Part shown: positions 26,541-35,980 of the stretch, in pieces
Layout: each line of letters opens with the position of its first letter
Numbering within the stretch: position 1 is the first letter of the stretch
Origin: Chthoniobacteraceae bacterium
Lineage (GTDB): Bacteria; Verrucomicrobiota; Verrucomicrobiia; Chthoniobacterales; Chthoniobacteraceae
DNA: 64,000 bases
NCBI GenBank assembly: GCA_947479475.1
Contig: CANJZW010000003.1
Coordinates: 54,533-118,532, forward strand
Reading direction: 5' to 3'
Position numbers and translations under genes: made by a program
Notes under the pieces: model-generated
The model's input: the letters and a program-made list of their open reading frames with translations, nothing else
The model's database searches: none
Told to the model about the DNA's origin: nothing

Positions 26541-27362
26541 TCAAAGCAGTTCCATTGAGAAATCGATCGCCCTCGCCGAGTGCGTCAGCGCGCCGACGGA
26601 AATGAAGTCCACGCCTGTGGCGGCAATGGCAGCTACCGTTTCCAAAGAAACTCCGCCCGACGCCTCCAACGTTATTCTCCCGCCCGCCAGGGCCACGGCG
26701 GCGCGCAGTTCGGCAAGGCTCATATTGTCCAAAAGGATGACATCCACCCCCTCTAGCGAAAGGAAGGACTCCACCTGCTCCAGCCGCTCGGCCTCCAGTT
26801 CCACCCGCGTGCCCGGGTGCTCTGCGCGCAGGCGCCGGATGCTCGACTGCAAGGCCGACAGCGTGGTGCCTGCCGCAAGATGGTTGTCTTTGACCATGAC
26901 CATGTCGTAGAGCCCCATCCTGTGGTTGGTTCCTCCGCCTGAAACGACGGCGGCTTTTTCCAATAAACGCAGGCCGGGCACCGTTTTACGGGTGTCAAGA
27001 ATGCGCGCTTTGGTTCCCGCCACGGCGTCCACGAAGCGACGGGTGAGTGTGGCGATCCCTGAGAGGTGCTGCAGAAAATTGAGCGCCACCCTTTCTGCCG
27101 TCAATAAACTGGGGAGCGGCCCTTCGACTTCGAGTGCTGAATCTCCCGGCTGAAGGGCGCTTCCGCTCGGCCGCACCACGCGCACCGTGATTTCCGCGCT
27201 GACCCGCCGGAAAACCTCGGCCGCCGTTTCCACGCCGGCAGCCACGGCCGTTTCCTTGGCAAAGAGGCGCGCCCAGCCCGGCCGGGTTTCCACAAAATAC
27301 TGGGCGCTCAGGTCACCGGAGCCAATATCTTCTGCCAGGGCGAGGGCGATTGGGTCGTGCAT
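26541..27362 (-). CDS. nadC: Nicotinate-nucleotide pyrophosphorylase (quinolinate PRTase)
   Basis: NadC converts quinolinate and PRPP to nicotinate mononucleotide in NAD synthesis. The 273-residue protein has the family blocks LNFLQHLSGIATLT, DTRKTVPGLRLLEKAAVVSG followed by GGTNHRMGLYDMVMVKDNH, and a late ASGGVSLETV. Length is normal (about 280). It is not clustered with nadA or nadB in this window. The HEAT-like gene ends 23 bases upstream on the same strand. Confidence 0.97.
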   Translation of the reverse strand: MHDPIALALAEDIGSGDLSAQYFVETRPGWARLFAKETAVAAGVETAAEVFRRVSAEITVRVVRPSGSALQPGDSALEVEGPLPSLLTAERVALNFLQHLSGIATLTRRFVDAVAGTKARILDTRKTVPGLRLLEKAAVVSGGGTNHRMGLYDMVMVKDNHLAAGTTLSALQSSIRRLRAEHPGTRVELEAERLEQVESFLSLEGVDVILLDNMSLAELRAAVALAGGRITLEASGGVSLETVAAIAATGVDFISVGALTHSARAIDFSMELL

Positions 27363-27385
27363 ACGATAAACGGGGAATCCGTGAT

Positions 27386-27838
27386 TTAAGGCTGTTTTTT
27401 GAGAGACTCCGCCAGTGCGCGCAGGCCGGGATCCTTGGAGGAGATTGCCGTGGCGAGCAGTTTTTGGAAAGCGGCGGCCGCCCTGGCGCTTGGAAATTGA
27501 GGCAGGCTTTTGAGCATCTGCGCCTGAACCAGCGGTGAATGGTCGTTGGCGAGCGCGATAAGGCGTATTTCCAATTCAGCATCGCCCAAGGCCATCTCTG
27601 TGCCCGCCCTGACCGTCGCGGCCCGGACCGCAGGGGAAACATCGCAGATCGAGCGCATGACCTGTTGCGCGCTAATGCCCCCCGCCGTTTCCAGCAACCC
27701 AAGCGCCTCCAGGCGCTTCGCCTCGGAGGGGTCCGTATTGAGAACGCGCAACAGAGGCGCAGACTCCGCCGCCGCCGCCTGGATCAGGGCAAAAAGAGGC
27801 AGCGCTAACAGCGTGAAAAGGAAAAACAAACGGCTCAC
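27386..27838 (-). CDS. Secreted HEAT-repeat-like protein
   Basis: The 150-residue protein begins with a signal peptide (about residues 1-24, ending QAAAAES) and continues as short helices with the spacing of HEAT repeats (for example VSPAVRAATVRAGTEMALG and NDHSPLVQAQMLKSLPQF). Small secreted HEAT-like proteins of this kind are common in Verrucomicrobiota and Planctomycetota. Function unknown; it may share a transcript with nadC. Confidence 0.7.
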   Translation of the reverse strand: MSRLFFLFTLLALPLFALIQAAAAESAPLLRVLNTDPSEAKRLEALGLLETAGGISAQQVMRSICDVSPAVRAATVRAGTEMALGDAELEIRLIALANDHSPLVQAQMLKSLPQFPSARAAAAFQKLLATAISSKDPGLRALAESLKKQP

Positions 27839-27941
27839 AACAACAATATGTCACAGCCGCTGCCTGAGAAAAACACCTGACATTTCCAAACATCAGCCCT
27901 GCGGATTGCAATCACGTCTCCGATGCCTAGTCTTTCATTCC

Positions 27942-28847
27942 ATGTCCTGCACGAAGATCGACCCCGCACTCCACCAACCTCGGAAGCCCGATTGGATCCG
28001 GGTGCGGCTGCCTTCAAATCCGGTCTTTTTTTCCACCAAGGCCCTTGTCTCGGACCTCAAACTCCACACCGTCTGTGAGGAAGCTCAATGCCCAAACCGT
28101 TGGGAATGTTGGAGTCAAGGAACCGCCACTTTCATGATCGCGGGCGACAGGTGCACGCGCGCCTGCGGGTTTTGCGCCGTCACAACGGCCAAGCCCTTCC
28201 CCCTCGAGGCAGATGAACCCCAGCGCGTCGCAGAGGCCGTGCGTCGCATGAAGCTCAAACACGTCGTGATCACAGCCGTCGCTCGGGACGACCTCAAGGA
28301 TGGCGGCGCCGTGCATTTTGCCCAGACCATCGAGGCCATCCGCGCCATGGACCCCTCCGTGACGATCGAGGTTTTGACCCCCGATTTTCATGCCAAAGAC
28401 GAACTGCTGCAGTTGGTTGTCGACGCCAAACCGCGCATCTTCAACCACAACCTTGAAACCGTCGAACGCTTGACCCCGCTTGTGCGTTCCCGGGCCAAAT
28501 ACAGGCGTTCCCTTGAAGTGCTTGCCAAGGTTAAGGCTCTGGAACCGTCGATTGTTACTAAAAGCGGACTCATGCTGGGTTTGGGCGAAACCCCGGAAGA
28601 ACTCTTTGCGGCGATGGATGACCTGCGTCAATCCGGGGTGCAAGTGCTCACCCTAGGGCAATATTTGCGTCCAAGCCCGCAGCACCTTCCGGTGGTGGAG
28701 TACATCCATCCGGATGTTTTCCAGCAGCATAAGGAAACCGCTTACAACAAGGGGTTTGAGCACGTAGCTTCAGGCCCGTTGGTGCGCAGTTCCTACCACG
28801 CCGCTGATTACAAGCCGAACGAACTCGGCAAACCCGCTTCCCCCTAG
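27942..28847 (+). CDS. lipA: Lipoyl synthase
   Basis: LipA inserts two sulfurs into octanoylated carrier domains. I chose the ATG at 27942 (301 residues), because the upstream extension of the frame overlaps the HEAT-like gene on the other strand. The auxiliary cluster motif is CEEAQCPNRWEC, the radical SAM motif is CTRACGFC, and the C-terminal RSSY motif, which ligates the auxiliary cluster through Ser, is present. lipB is not in the window. Confidence 0.97.
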   Translation: MSCTKIDPALHQPRKPDWIRVRLPSNPVFFSTKALVSDLKLHTVCEEAQCPNRWECWSQGTATFMIAGDRCTRACGFCAVTTAKPFPLEADEPQRVAEAVRRMKLKHVVITAVARDDLKDGGAVHFAQTIEAIRAMDPSVTIEVLTPDFHAKDELLQLVVDAKPRIFNHNLETVERLTPLVRSRAKYRRSLEVLAKVKALEPSIVTKSGLMLGLGETPEELFAAMDDLRQSGVQVLTLGQYLRPSPQHLPVVEYIHPDVFQQHKETAYNKGFEHVASGPLVRSSYHAADYKPNELGKPASP

Positions 28848-28883
28848 AGCTTCCGCCCCGTAGGCAAAAGTGGCATCGCTTGG

Positions 28884-28973
28884 ACGGCAGTGATCCGTCT
28901 CGCTTAAACGGCAGTGATCCGTGTCCTTAAACGGCAGTGATCCGTCTCGCATAAACGGCAGGTGCCGTCTTGC
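28884..28973 (+). repeat. Three 23-24-bp direct repeats between lipA and ispG
   Basis: The 15-base core ACGGCAGTGATCCGT occurs at 28884-28898, 28908-28922 and 28931-28945, with a fourth degenerate copy at 28955-28970. Periods are 24, 23 and 24. The repeats lie between the convergent ends of lipA and ispG. There is no CRISPR-like spacer variety. Confidence 0.9.
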
Positions 28974-28993
28974 CTATGGCGAAACTGGGCCGC

Positions 28994-30775
28994 TTAGGCG
29001 ACTGGCGAAGCGCTTGGAACGGGATCCACCCACTTGCCATGCTCCCCGATGAGTTCTTTGAGACGGCTCACCGCCTCCGCTTCCGGGATATTAAACTTCA
29101 CCGCCTTTTTCCCGACGTAGAGGTTGATTTTGTTGGGCGCCCCGCCCACATAACCGAAATCCGCATCCGCCATCTCACCGGGGCCGTTCACGATGCACCC
29201 CATGATAGCGATCTTAACTCCCTTGAGGTGGGCCGTCGCTTCCTTGATTCGCGCGGTTGTTTCCTGGAGGTTAAACAAAGTCCTCCCGCAACTCGGGCAG
29301 GCCACGTAATCGGTTTTGAAGATCCTCGCCCCTGCCGCCTGCAAAATGTTGTACGCCAGCCGAATTGCGGCGCCTGGCGCCGTTTCATTCCGCAAAAAGA
29401 GGGCGTCCCCAATTCCGTCACAGATTAGGCTCCCCAGCACGGCGCTGGAGCGCAAAAGGGCATCCAGCGCACTAGCCGGAAGCCGCGCGGGCGTCAGCGT
29501 GTCCTTGAGCAGGATTGGGTGCCTCGGGTCCAGGTGCGCCGCCAACAAACGGAACGCATGCACCGGATTTAGCCCGAGATCGTCCGCCACCGTCACCAAA
29601 CAGGGTTGCGTTTCCCGGTGAAGCGCCGCCACAGAAGCCGTGTCCCGCGGATCGACTGCGATCACAGGAAGATCCTCCGCGACAAGTTCGGCGCGGTACT
29701 CGCCGGGGTCAATCCCCCCTTGAGTCTTCGCCTCAAGCGCTTTGTGCTGCTCCCTGGAAAGTGCCACGCGCAGCAGATCCGTCCCTCCCAACGTGAACCC
29801 CTGCGTGCTCACCTGGCCTGCATCGCGCCGGTGATATTCGTAGGGGTCGTACGCCGTGGGTAGGCCGCTCTCCGTGACCGGTGCGCCGGCCTTCACGGAA
29901 ATCTCCCGGACAAGGGCCTGCGCCACAGGAATTTCGTGTACAGAATCCTCGGTCAGCGATACCCGGATGGTGTCGCCGATGCCGTCCGCCAGCAGGCTTC
30001 CAATGCCGATGGCGCTTTTGATCCGGCCGTCTTCACCATCCCCCGCCTCGGTCACCCCCAGATGCACCGGGTAGTTCCAGTCCGATCCGAGTTCGTTCAG
30101 TCGCGCCACCAACAGCCGGTAGGCGCCGATCATCACTTTCGGGTTGCTCGCCTTCATCGAAAAAACGAAGGCGTGATAGTCACAGTCGCGCGCGATCCGC
30201 GCAAATTCCAGCGCGCTTTCCACCATCCCCAAAGGGGAGTCCCCATACCGGTTCATAATCCGGTCCGAGAGGGAGCCGTGGTTGGTGCCGATCCGCATCG
30301 CCACCCCGCGGGCTTTGCACAACTCCACCAGGGGCACAAATTTCTCGCGAATCCGGTCCAGTTCGGCGGTGTATTCCGCGTCCGTGTATTCCCGGACGTC
30401 AAACCGCTTTTTGTCCGCGTAGTTGCCCGGATTGATGCGCACCTTCTCCACCCATTTTGCCGCTTCAAAAGCCGCGTCGGGTTTGAAATGAATGTCGGCC
30501 ACAATCGGCACCTGAATTCCCTTCGCGCGCAATCCTGCGACGATGTGCTCCAAGTTCGCCGCATCCTTCACGGTGGGAGCGGTGATTCGCACGATTTCGC
30601 AACCCACCTCCACAAGCTCCAGGGTCTGGGCAATACAAGCCGCCGTGTCCATGGTGTCGCACGTCAGCATGGACTGGACGCGGATGGGGTGCGCCCCTCC
30701 CAGACCGACCGAACCCACCATCACCTCACGCGTCAAACGTCGGGTGGCGGCGAAAAGCGAGGGGCAGTACTTCAT
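28994..30775 (-). CDS. ispG: 4-hydroxy-3-methylbut-2-enyl diphosphate synthase, long form
   Basis: IspG (GcpE) makes HMBPP in the MEP isoprenoid pathway. The 593-residue protein is the long form, with an extra middle domain (about residues 290-470) between the TIM barrel and the Fe-S domain, as also known from plants and Chlamydiae. The cluster-binding C-terminal part shows CPSCGRTLFNLQ and GCIVNGPGEMADADFGYVGG. It follows rseP by 7 bases on the same strand, a common MEP-pathway arrangement. It can supply precursors to the prenyl synthase at 20096-21844. Confidence 0.97.
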   Translation of the reverse strand: MKYCPSLFAATRRLTREVMVGSVGLGGAHPIRVQSMLTCDTMDTAACIAQTLELVEVGCEIVRITAPTVKDAANLEHIVAGLRAKGIQVPIVADIHFKPDAAFEAAKWVEKVRINPGNYADKKRFDVREYTDAEYTAELDRIREKFVPLVELCKARGVAMRIGTNHGSLSDRIMNRYGDSPLGMVESALEFARIARDCDYHAFVFSMKASNPKVMIGAYRLLVARLNELGSDWNYPVHLGVTEAGDGEDGRIKSAIGIGSLLADGIGDTIRVSLTEDSVHEIPVAQALVREISVKAGAPVTESGLPTAYDPYEYHRRDAGQVSTQGFTLGGTDLLRVALSREQHKALEAKTQGGIDPGEYRAELVAEDLPVIAVDPRDTASVAALHRETQPCLVTVADDLGLNPVHAFRLLAAHLDPRHPILLKDTLTPARLPASALDALLRSSAVLGSLICDGIGDALFLRNETAPGAAIRLAYNILQAAGARIFKTDYVACPSCGRTLFNLQETTARIKEATAHLKGVKIAIMGCIVNGPGEMADADFGYVGGAPNKINLYVGKKAVKFNIPEAEAVSRLKELIGEHGKWVDPVPSASPVA

Positions 30776-30782
30776 GGCTCTT

Positions 30783-32249
30783 TTACTTGGCTGGCTCCAC
30801 GGCTTTCTCCGGAGCTCTGTCCGAGGACGGCGCGGCTCCGGGGGCGGGTGCCGCCGTCGCTCCCGGCACGGCTTGAGCCGCGGAGGGAACGGCCTTTTTC
30901 GCAGAGAAAAAGTCGCTCACATCAAAAAAGGTGACGTACGCAAGAAACACCATTACCGCAACGGCGCAGGCGGTTTGAACTCCCTCCAAAAGCCTTCCAC
31001 CCATTGGCTTGCGGCGGAGGCTTTCAATGATGGCAAGCGTGATGTGGCCGCCGTCGAGCACCGGGAAGGGAAGCATGTTGAAGAGGGCCAGGTTGACGTT
31101 GAAAAACACTGAAAACGCCAGCGCCAACCGCCATCCCTGTTCCGAGTCAAACAGGCTGTAGTAGGCCTTCAGGATCCCCACTGGACCGCTGAAATGCTGG
31201 GCCTTCACATCGCTTTTGGGCGAAAATAGAGCGTCCATCATGTTGCGGATCGTCATGACCGCATCCGCCACCTGTTCGAGCGGACTGGGGTGTGTCAGGG
31301 TCATCTGACCCCAGCTGATCCCAAGATTGGGGATCTTGCCGCCTTCCGGAGGCAAGCCGGGACTCAGGGTCGCGGAGACGCTCGAGCCCCCACGCTGGAG
31401 CGTGAGTTGCATCGGCTCCCCGCCGGTTTTTTCCAGAGACTCGTAAAATTTTCCGAGGTCCACCACAGGCGCGGTATTGACGGCTGCAATGAGATCGCCT
31501 GGTTGAATCCCAGCCGCCTCCGCCACCGAACCGGCCGCGACCTTACCAACCGAGGGCGTGAGCCTCTGGCCAATGAAAACCTTGCGAAGGCTCTTGCGTT
31601 TCCATCCAGGAACCTCTTCCCGCTCCCAACCCGATTGGATCTTCAGAACCTGTCCGCCGCGCTCGATTTTGAAGGCAATCGTCTCACCCTCCGAACGCAC
31701 TACCCGCCAAGTAACCGAATGCAACGGGCCGGTGAACCGGTCCACGGCGTTTCCGTCCACCTCCAAAATCCGGTCTCCAGGCAGGAGCCCAGCGCGGTCG
31801 GCAGGCCCGCCGGGTTTGACGAACCCGATGACGGTGGTCTGGTCAAACTCATGCACCGGTTTGCCCACGGCCCAAACCACGCTCGCCATGACGATCGCCA
31901 GCAGGAACGAAAACACCGGGCCCGCCAGCGCCACGATGATCTTGTCCAGAGGCGTGATCGCCGGAAGCGGCTCCTCCCGCTCCTCCGTGTCCCCCTCGAT
32001 CGCCTCCATGGGCGCAAGCTGCGGCAGTTTTACAAAACCTCCCGCGGGAATGCTGCCCAGAGAAAACCACACCCCGCCCAGCTTTTTGCGCCAGAGCGGT
32101 TTTCCAAACCAGATGCCAAATTCGTCAATCACCAGCCCGCGCCAGCGCGCCGCCAGAAAATGGCCGAGCTCGTGCACGACAATCAACAGATTGAAGATCA
32201 TCAGAACCTCGAGAACGATGAGGAGGGAGTTTAAAATTTTGGGGACCAT
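30783..32249 (-). CDS. rseP: Site-2 protease RseP
   Basis: RseP is an intramembrane zinc metalloprotease. I start it at the ATG at 32249 (488 residues), preferring it to a GTG six bases upstream because GGGTG sits at ribosome-binding distance. The motif HELGHF lies in the first helix, two PDZ domains (VIGFVKPGGPADRAGL; VAAGSVAEAAGIQPGD) follow, and the late NLALFNMLPFPVLDGG block carries the third ligand region. A Pro/Ala-rich C-terminal tail of about 40 residues is unusual and may be disordered. Confidence 0.95.
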   Translation of the reverse strand: MVPKILNSLLIVLEVLMIFNLLIVVHELGHFLAARWRGLVIDEFGIWFGKPLWRKKLGGVWFSLGSIPAGGFVKLPQLAPMEAIEGDTEEREEPLPAITPLDKIIVALAGPVFSFLLAIVMASVVWAVGKPVHEFDQTTVIGFVKPGGPADRAGLLPGDRILEVDGNAVDRFTGPLHSVTWRVVRSEGETIAFKIERGGQVLKIQSGWEREEVPGWKRKSLRKVFIGQRLTPSVGKVAAGSVAEAAGIQPGDLIAAVNTAPVVDLGKFYESLEKTGGEPMQLTLQRGGSSVSATLSPGLPPEGGKIPNLGISWGQMTLTHPSPLEQVADAVMTIRNMMDALFSPKSDVKAQHFSGPVGILKAYYSLFDSEQGWRLALAFSVFFNVNLALFNMLPFPVLDGGHITLAIIESLRRKPMGGRLLEGVQTACAVAVMVFLAYVTFFDVSDFFSAKKAVPSAAQAVPGATAAPAPGAAPSSDRAPEKAVEPAK

Positions 32250-32476
32250 GTTCACCCAGCAACATAACCCAAATGGGCCGGGGGGTCACGCGGAGACACA
32301 GTGCGCGCAAAAGAAAGGTTGCACTCCGCCTGCCTGCTGTTTTTGCAGGCATTATCTGCCGCACAGGGCAAAAATTTTCACCACCGCCCTACAATCGATG
32401 GACACCATCGACCCCGCTTTGTCTCCTTCCCCAGCGCCTTTTGGGCAAACACCTCCGCCGTTCGCAAACGCCCCGA

Positions 32477-33706
32477 CTATTTTGCGGGCGGCCGCTCCCG
32501 GCGGAAATACCGGACCAGACCTTCCGTAACGCCCAGCGCGTACTCGTTGACGAGGCTTTTCCGAGGCTGGCCGTCCACGAGCTTGGTCCCCGAATAATCG
32601 CCCATTTGAACACGCTTCCAGACCGGGCTGCTGTTCATCACATAGGGTTCCAAAAAAACAACAGGTGCCCGGTACAGTCTGTTGGCCAGAAGATTGCGCG
32701 AGTACAGGTAGGCGCCGTCGCCCACCCGCGAGGCGTTGTTTGAAAAATACGTAAAGGGCGGCAGGCCCGTTTCTTCTGCGAGAGCCTCCACCACACTCTC
32801 GCACAGGGGGATCGCCTCTTCCGTAATCCGGCCAAAGAGTTGCGCGAGCATCTCCTCCCGGATGTCTTCAGACTCGAGTTCGCGCGGCCCATAGTTTCCG
32901 TTCACCAAGGCATGAAGATGGTTGCGAGGCTGGAGTTGGGGGTGCTCCGGCTCGCCCCATTCTTCCGCGTTCATATGTAAACACAGCACAAGATCCGGTT
33001 TGAGCCGCTCATTGACCATCCGGGCGCGCGCCCGGATTTCGCTGATCCGGTAGAAAAAAAGTTCGCTCTGGCGGCGGAGCCGGTCCGCACTGAAGTCGCC
33101 GGTTAACTCGGCTGCAGCCGCCGATTCCAGAGTTTTTGCCCGCAATGGCGTCACTGGCTTGTCGCTTTTCCGGAGCAGAACAACCTGCGCACCAAGTTTT
33201 TCCAGCATAGGCTTGAGGCGCTTGGCCACGGCAAGTGTGAGATCGCCCTCGGCCACCGGGAGCGTTTTTCCGACCTGGAAAAAACGCTCCTCCATCGCCG
33301 CCCACGCCCCTCCAAGGTGACCGGGATCAATCGCAATCTTCACCCCCAGAAGCGGCTTTGCCTCAGGAGCCGGAGCCATTTCCGAAGCCTTTCTCCAAAA
33401 ACGCGCCAGACCGGGGGCTGTACCCGTCGCCTCTGTTGCAAAAGGAACATTCTGCCATGTGTCACCCACGGTCCGGATGCGCACGCCACCTTCCTCCAGT
33501 TCCACCCACCCTGCCGCCGCCTCGTTGCGCGCGTAGTGATTCTGAAGCATCCGGGCGAACTCTTCCCGGGTCATCGTGTGGGCGCAGTTTGCGAGCCAGT
33601 CCCAGTCCGGAGGGGCCGCCAAAGGGCTGATTTTTCCAAGACCGACTGTTTCCAAAAGGAAAAAAAACAGGAGCACAAATTCGCTCAACTTAGGGGTGTC
33701 GAACAT
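32477..33706 (-). CDS. N-acetylmuramoyl-L-alanine amidase (AmiC-like)
   Basis: The 409-residue protein has an N-terminal hydrophobic segment and a C-terminal Amidase_3 fold. The zinc His and Glu are in DPGHLGGAWAAMEER, the second His in LCLHMNAEEW, and the catalytic Glu in PVVFLEPYVMN. It should cleave the lactyl amide of peptidoglycan in the periplasm. The gene precedes rseP on the same strand with a gap of about 230 bases that holds no other gene. Confidence 0.85.
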   Translation of the reverse strand: MFDTPKLSEFVLLFFFLLETVGLGKISPLAAPPDWDWLANCAHTMTREEFARMLQNHYARNEAAAGWVELEEGGVRIRTVGDTWQNVPFATEATGTAPGLARFWRKASEMAPAPEAKPLLGVKIAIDPGHLGGAWAAMEERFFQVGKTLPVAEGDLTLAVAKRLKPMLEKLGAQVVLLRKSDKPVTPLRAKTLESAAAAELTGDFSADRLRRQSELFFYRISEIRARARMVNERLKPDLVLCLHMNAEEWGEPEHPQLQPRNHLHALVNGNYGPRELESEDIREEMLAQLFGRITEEAIPLCESVVEALAEETGLPPFTYFSNNASRVGDGAYLYSRNLLANRLYRAPVVFLEPYVMNSSPVWKRVQMGDYSGTKLVDGQPRKSLVNEYALGVTEGLVRYFRRERPPAK

Positions 33707-33862
33707 AGACGAGCCGCAATCTAGCAGCTCGCGAGGCGGGAAACTCTATGAATTTGCTGCTTTTACACCTGCCGCCTGCCTTGATTCCCCTGCGGGCCGG
33801 AAGAATCGGGGTTGATGCAAAAAAGTCTAGGGCCACTCCCTCTGAGTGTGGAGAATGAACCC

Positions 33863-34819
33863 ATGAACATCGTTGTTTTGGACGGATTTACCGCAAACCC
33901 CGGGGACTGCAGCTGGGAGCCACTCAAGGCGCTGGGCACCTGCCAGATTTACGACCGTAGTGCGCCTGAAGAGCTTCTGGAGCGGGCGAAAAATGCCGAC
34001 ATTCTGCTCACGAACAAGACCCCGCTGTCCCGCGAACTCATTCTTCAACTTCCTCACCTCAAATGCATAGGGGTTCTTGCCACCGGCTATAATGTGGTCG
34101 ACGTCGACGCTGCGCGTGAACGCGCGATCCCCGTGTGCAATGTTCCCGAATACGGCACGCCAAACACCGCGCAGGCCGCCATCGCCTTGCTTCTGGAACT
34201 CACCAACCGCACAGGGCACCACGCGGAGACGGTCCGTTCCGGCCGCTGGAGCCGCTCCGCAGACTTTTGTTATTGGGATGGCACTCTCACAGATCTGCAG
34301 GGGGCGACGCTGGGCATTATTGGATTCGGCCGCATCGGAGAAATGGTTGCGCGGATCGGGAGTGCATTCGGCATGCGGGTTCTCGCCCACCGGCGCAACA
34401 AGCCGGCCGAGAGTGAGTTTGAACATGTCGCTTTGGAGGATTTGCTCCGCCAAAGCGACGTGGTTAGCTTGCACTGCCCTCTTACGGAACACACAAAGGA
34501 ACTCATCAACGCAGAACGACTGCGTCTCATGAAACCTTCCGCGTTTTTAATCAACACCGCTCGAGGCGCGCTGATTCAGGAAGCCGATCTGGCCGCGGCG
34601 TTGAACGCCGGCGTGATTGCGGGCGCTGGTCTGGACGTCCTTTCCGTCGAGCCTCCCCCGGCGGGCAACCCTCTTTTGAGCGCCAAGAATTGCATCATCA
34701 CGCCCCATATCGCATGGGCCACGCCCAACGCCCGGCGCCGGCTTTTGGCGACAACGGTGGAAAACATACAGCGCTGGGTGGAGGGGCGTCCGCAAAACGT
34801 GGTGAATCCGACACGCTAA
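33863..34819 (+). CDS. D-2-hydroxyacid dehydrogenase (glycerate dehydrogenase type)
   Basis: I start the gene at the ATG at 33863 (318 residues), since a GGAGA lies 10 bases upstream and the protein then begins like others in the family (MNIVVLDGFTANPGD). The NAD-binding motif is GIIGFGRIGEMVARI (about residues 148-162). Catalytic Arg (NTARGALIQE), Glu (LSVEPPP) and His (TPHIAW) are all present. It probably reduces hydroxypyruvate or a related 2-keto acid; the exact substrate cannot be read from sequence. Confidence 0.88.
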   Translation: MNIVVLDGFTANPGDCSWEPLKALGTCQIYDRSAPEELLERAKNADILLTNKTPLSRELILQLPHLKCIGVLATGYNVVDVDAARERAIPVCNVPEYGTPNTAQAAIALLLELTNRTGHHAETVRSGRWSRSADFCYWDGTLTDLQGATLGIIGFGRIGEMVARIGSAFGMRVLAHRRNKPAESEFEHVALEDLLRQSDVVSLHCPLTEHTKELINAERLRLMKPSAFLINTARGALIQEADLAAALNAGVIAGAGLDVLSVEPPPAGNPLLSAKNCIITPHIAWATPNARRRLLATTVENIQRWVEGRPQNVVNPTR

Positions 34820-34863
34820 GTCGCGGCGCGCTTTCCTCCCTGCAGGAGGGGCCGGTACTCAAA

Positions 34864-35961
34864 TTACGAAGCGCTCAAAGTCTTAAGGCGGGCGCTTCCG
34901 GCCTCCGAACTTTTTTGTCGGGTGGCCCGCAACTGCCCGCAGCCCGCAGCCACATCGATGCCTCTGAACTGGCGGATCGTGCAGGGGATTCCAGCGTCCT
35001 GAACCGCCTTGTGGAAGGCGTTTGCCGAGGCTTCTTCACTCGTGCGGCCTGCAAAACCAGCGGTGTGGTTGAGACGTATCAAATTGACGTGGGCATCCAG
35101 CCCGCGGAGGAGTTCCACAAGCACGCGCACATGCTCTGGTGAATCGTTCTTGCCCGCGATGAGTGTCCAGCCGAAGAAGACCTTCCTCTGGAGCTGCAGG
35201 CTGTAATAACGGCAAGCCTCCATGAGTTCGCGCAGCGGCCACCGCTGATTGACGGGTAGCAGAGCCGAACGCTCCGCATCCGTGGCCGCGTGCAAACTAA
35301 TTGCCAACGAGTAGGGGAGGCGTTCTTCCGTGAACCGAATGATCCCGGGAACCACGCCCACGGTGCTCACTGAAATTCGAGACGGGGCGATCCCGATTCC
35401 CGGCAGACGGCAAACGGAGGCGAGTGCAGACATCACCGCTTCGTAATTGTGCAGGGGCTCCCCCATTCCCATGAGAACAAGGTTTCGCAGCTTATGACCT
35501 TCCGCTCTCAGCAGACGCTGCGCCTCGATGACTTGAGTCACTATCTCACCATGGCTCAGATGCCTCACAAATCCCATTTGTCCGGTCGCGCAGAATACGC
35601 AGCCCATCGCGCAGCCCGCCTGTGAGCTAATGCAGGCTGTGAAGCGCCCCGGATAACCCATCACGACGGTCTCGATTTCTTGTCCGTCGTACAGGCGCAA
35701 GAGCAGTTTTTTTGTCAGACCATCGGAGCTGTCGAGCCTGTCGGAAACCGATGGCCGCGCTAGTGTCAGAGACCCCTCCAGAACCCTCCGCAGCCACCTT
35801 TCCAGAGGGGGCGAGAGGTCGCTCCTCGCGGCGGGATCCATCTCCAGTTCATGGTAGAGGATTTTCCAAAGTTGTACGGCGTGAACGGGCCGGACCCCGT
35901 CCACTTCAAGGCGGGCCTGCAGGGCCTTAAAGTTGAGGTCGTATAGAGATTCGATTGGCAC
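34864..35961 (-). CDS. rlmN: 23S rRNA/tRNA adenine-C2 methyltransferase RlmN
   Basis: RlmN is a radical SAM enzyme that methylates A2503 of 23S rRNA. The 365-residue protein shows CAMGCVFCATGQMGF (cluster motif) and the methylated Cys near the end (DVAAGCGQLRA). The GEPLHNYEAV block is typical. The following def gene is divergent by gene order only: both are on the minus strand, with def 19 bases upstream of the rlmN start. Confidence 0.97.
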   Translation of the reverse strand: MPIESLYDLNFKALQARLEVDGVRPVHAVQLWKILYHELEMDPAARSDLSPPLERWLRRVLEGSLTLARPSVSDRLDSSDGLTKKLLLRLYDGQEIETVVMGYPGRFTACISSQAGCAMGCVFCATGQMGFVRHLSHGEIVTQVIEAQRLLRAEGHKLRNLVLMGMGEPLHNYEAVMSALASVCRLPGIGIAPSRISVSTVGVVPGIIRFTEERLPYSLAISLHAATDAERSALLPVNQRWPLRELMEACRYYSLQLQRKVFFGWTLIAGKNDSPEHVRVLVELLRGLDAHVNLIRLNHTAGFAGRTSEEASANAFHKAVQDAGIPCTIRQFRGIDVAAGCGQLRATRQKSSEAGSARLKTLSAS

Positions 35962-35980
35962 AAATCTCCCTGATATTCTA

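Noticed and set aside
28770..28952. Minus-strand frame across the lipA end and the 24-base repeats
   Set aside because: It overlaps lipA and its repeated peptide is only the translation of the DNA repeat.
28884..28973. CRISPR array
   Set aside because: The intervening sequences are only 8-9 bases and nearly alike, and no cas gene is present.
34835..34849. Hairpin CCTCC-CTGCA-GGAGG between the dehydrogenase and rlmN genes as a terminator
   Set aside because: The stem is short and no T-run follows on either strand, so I do not list it as a feature.
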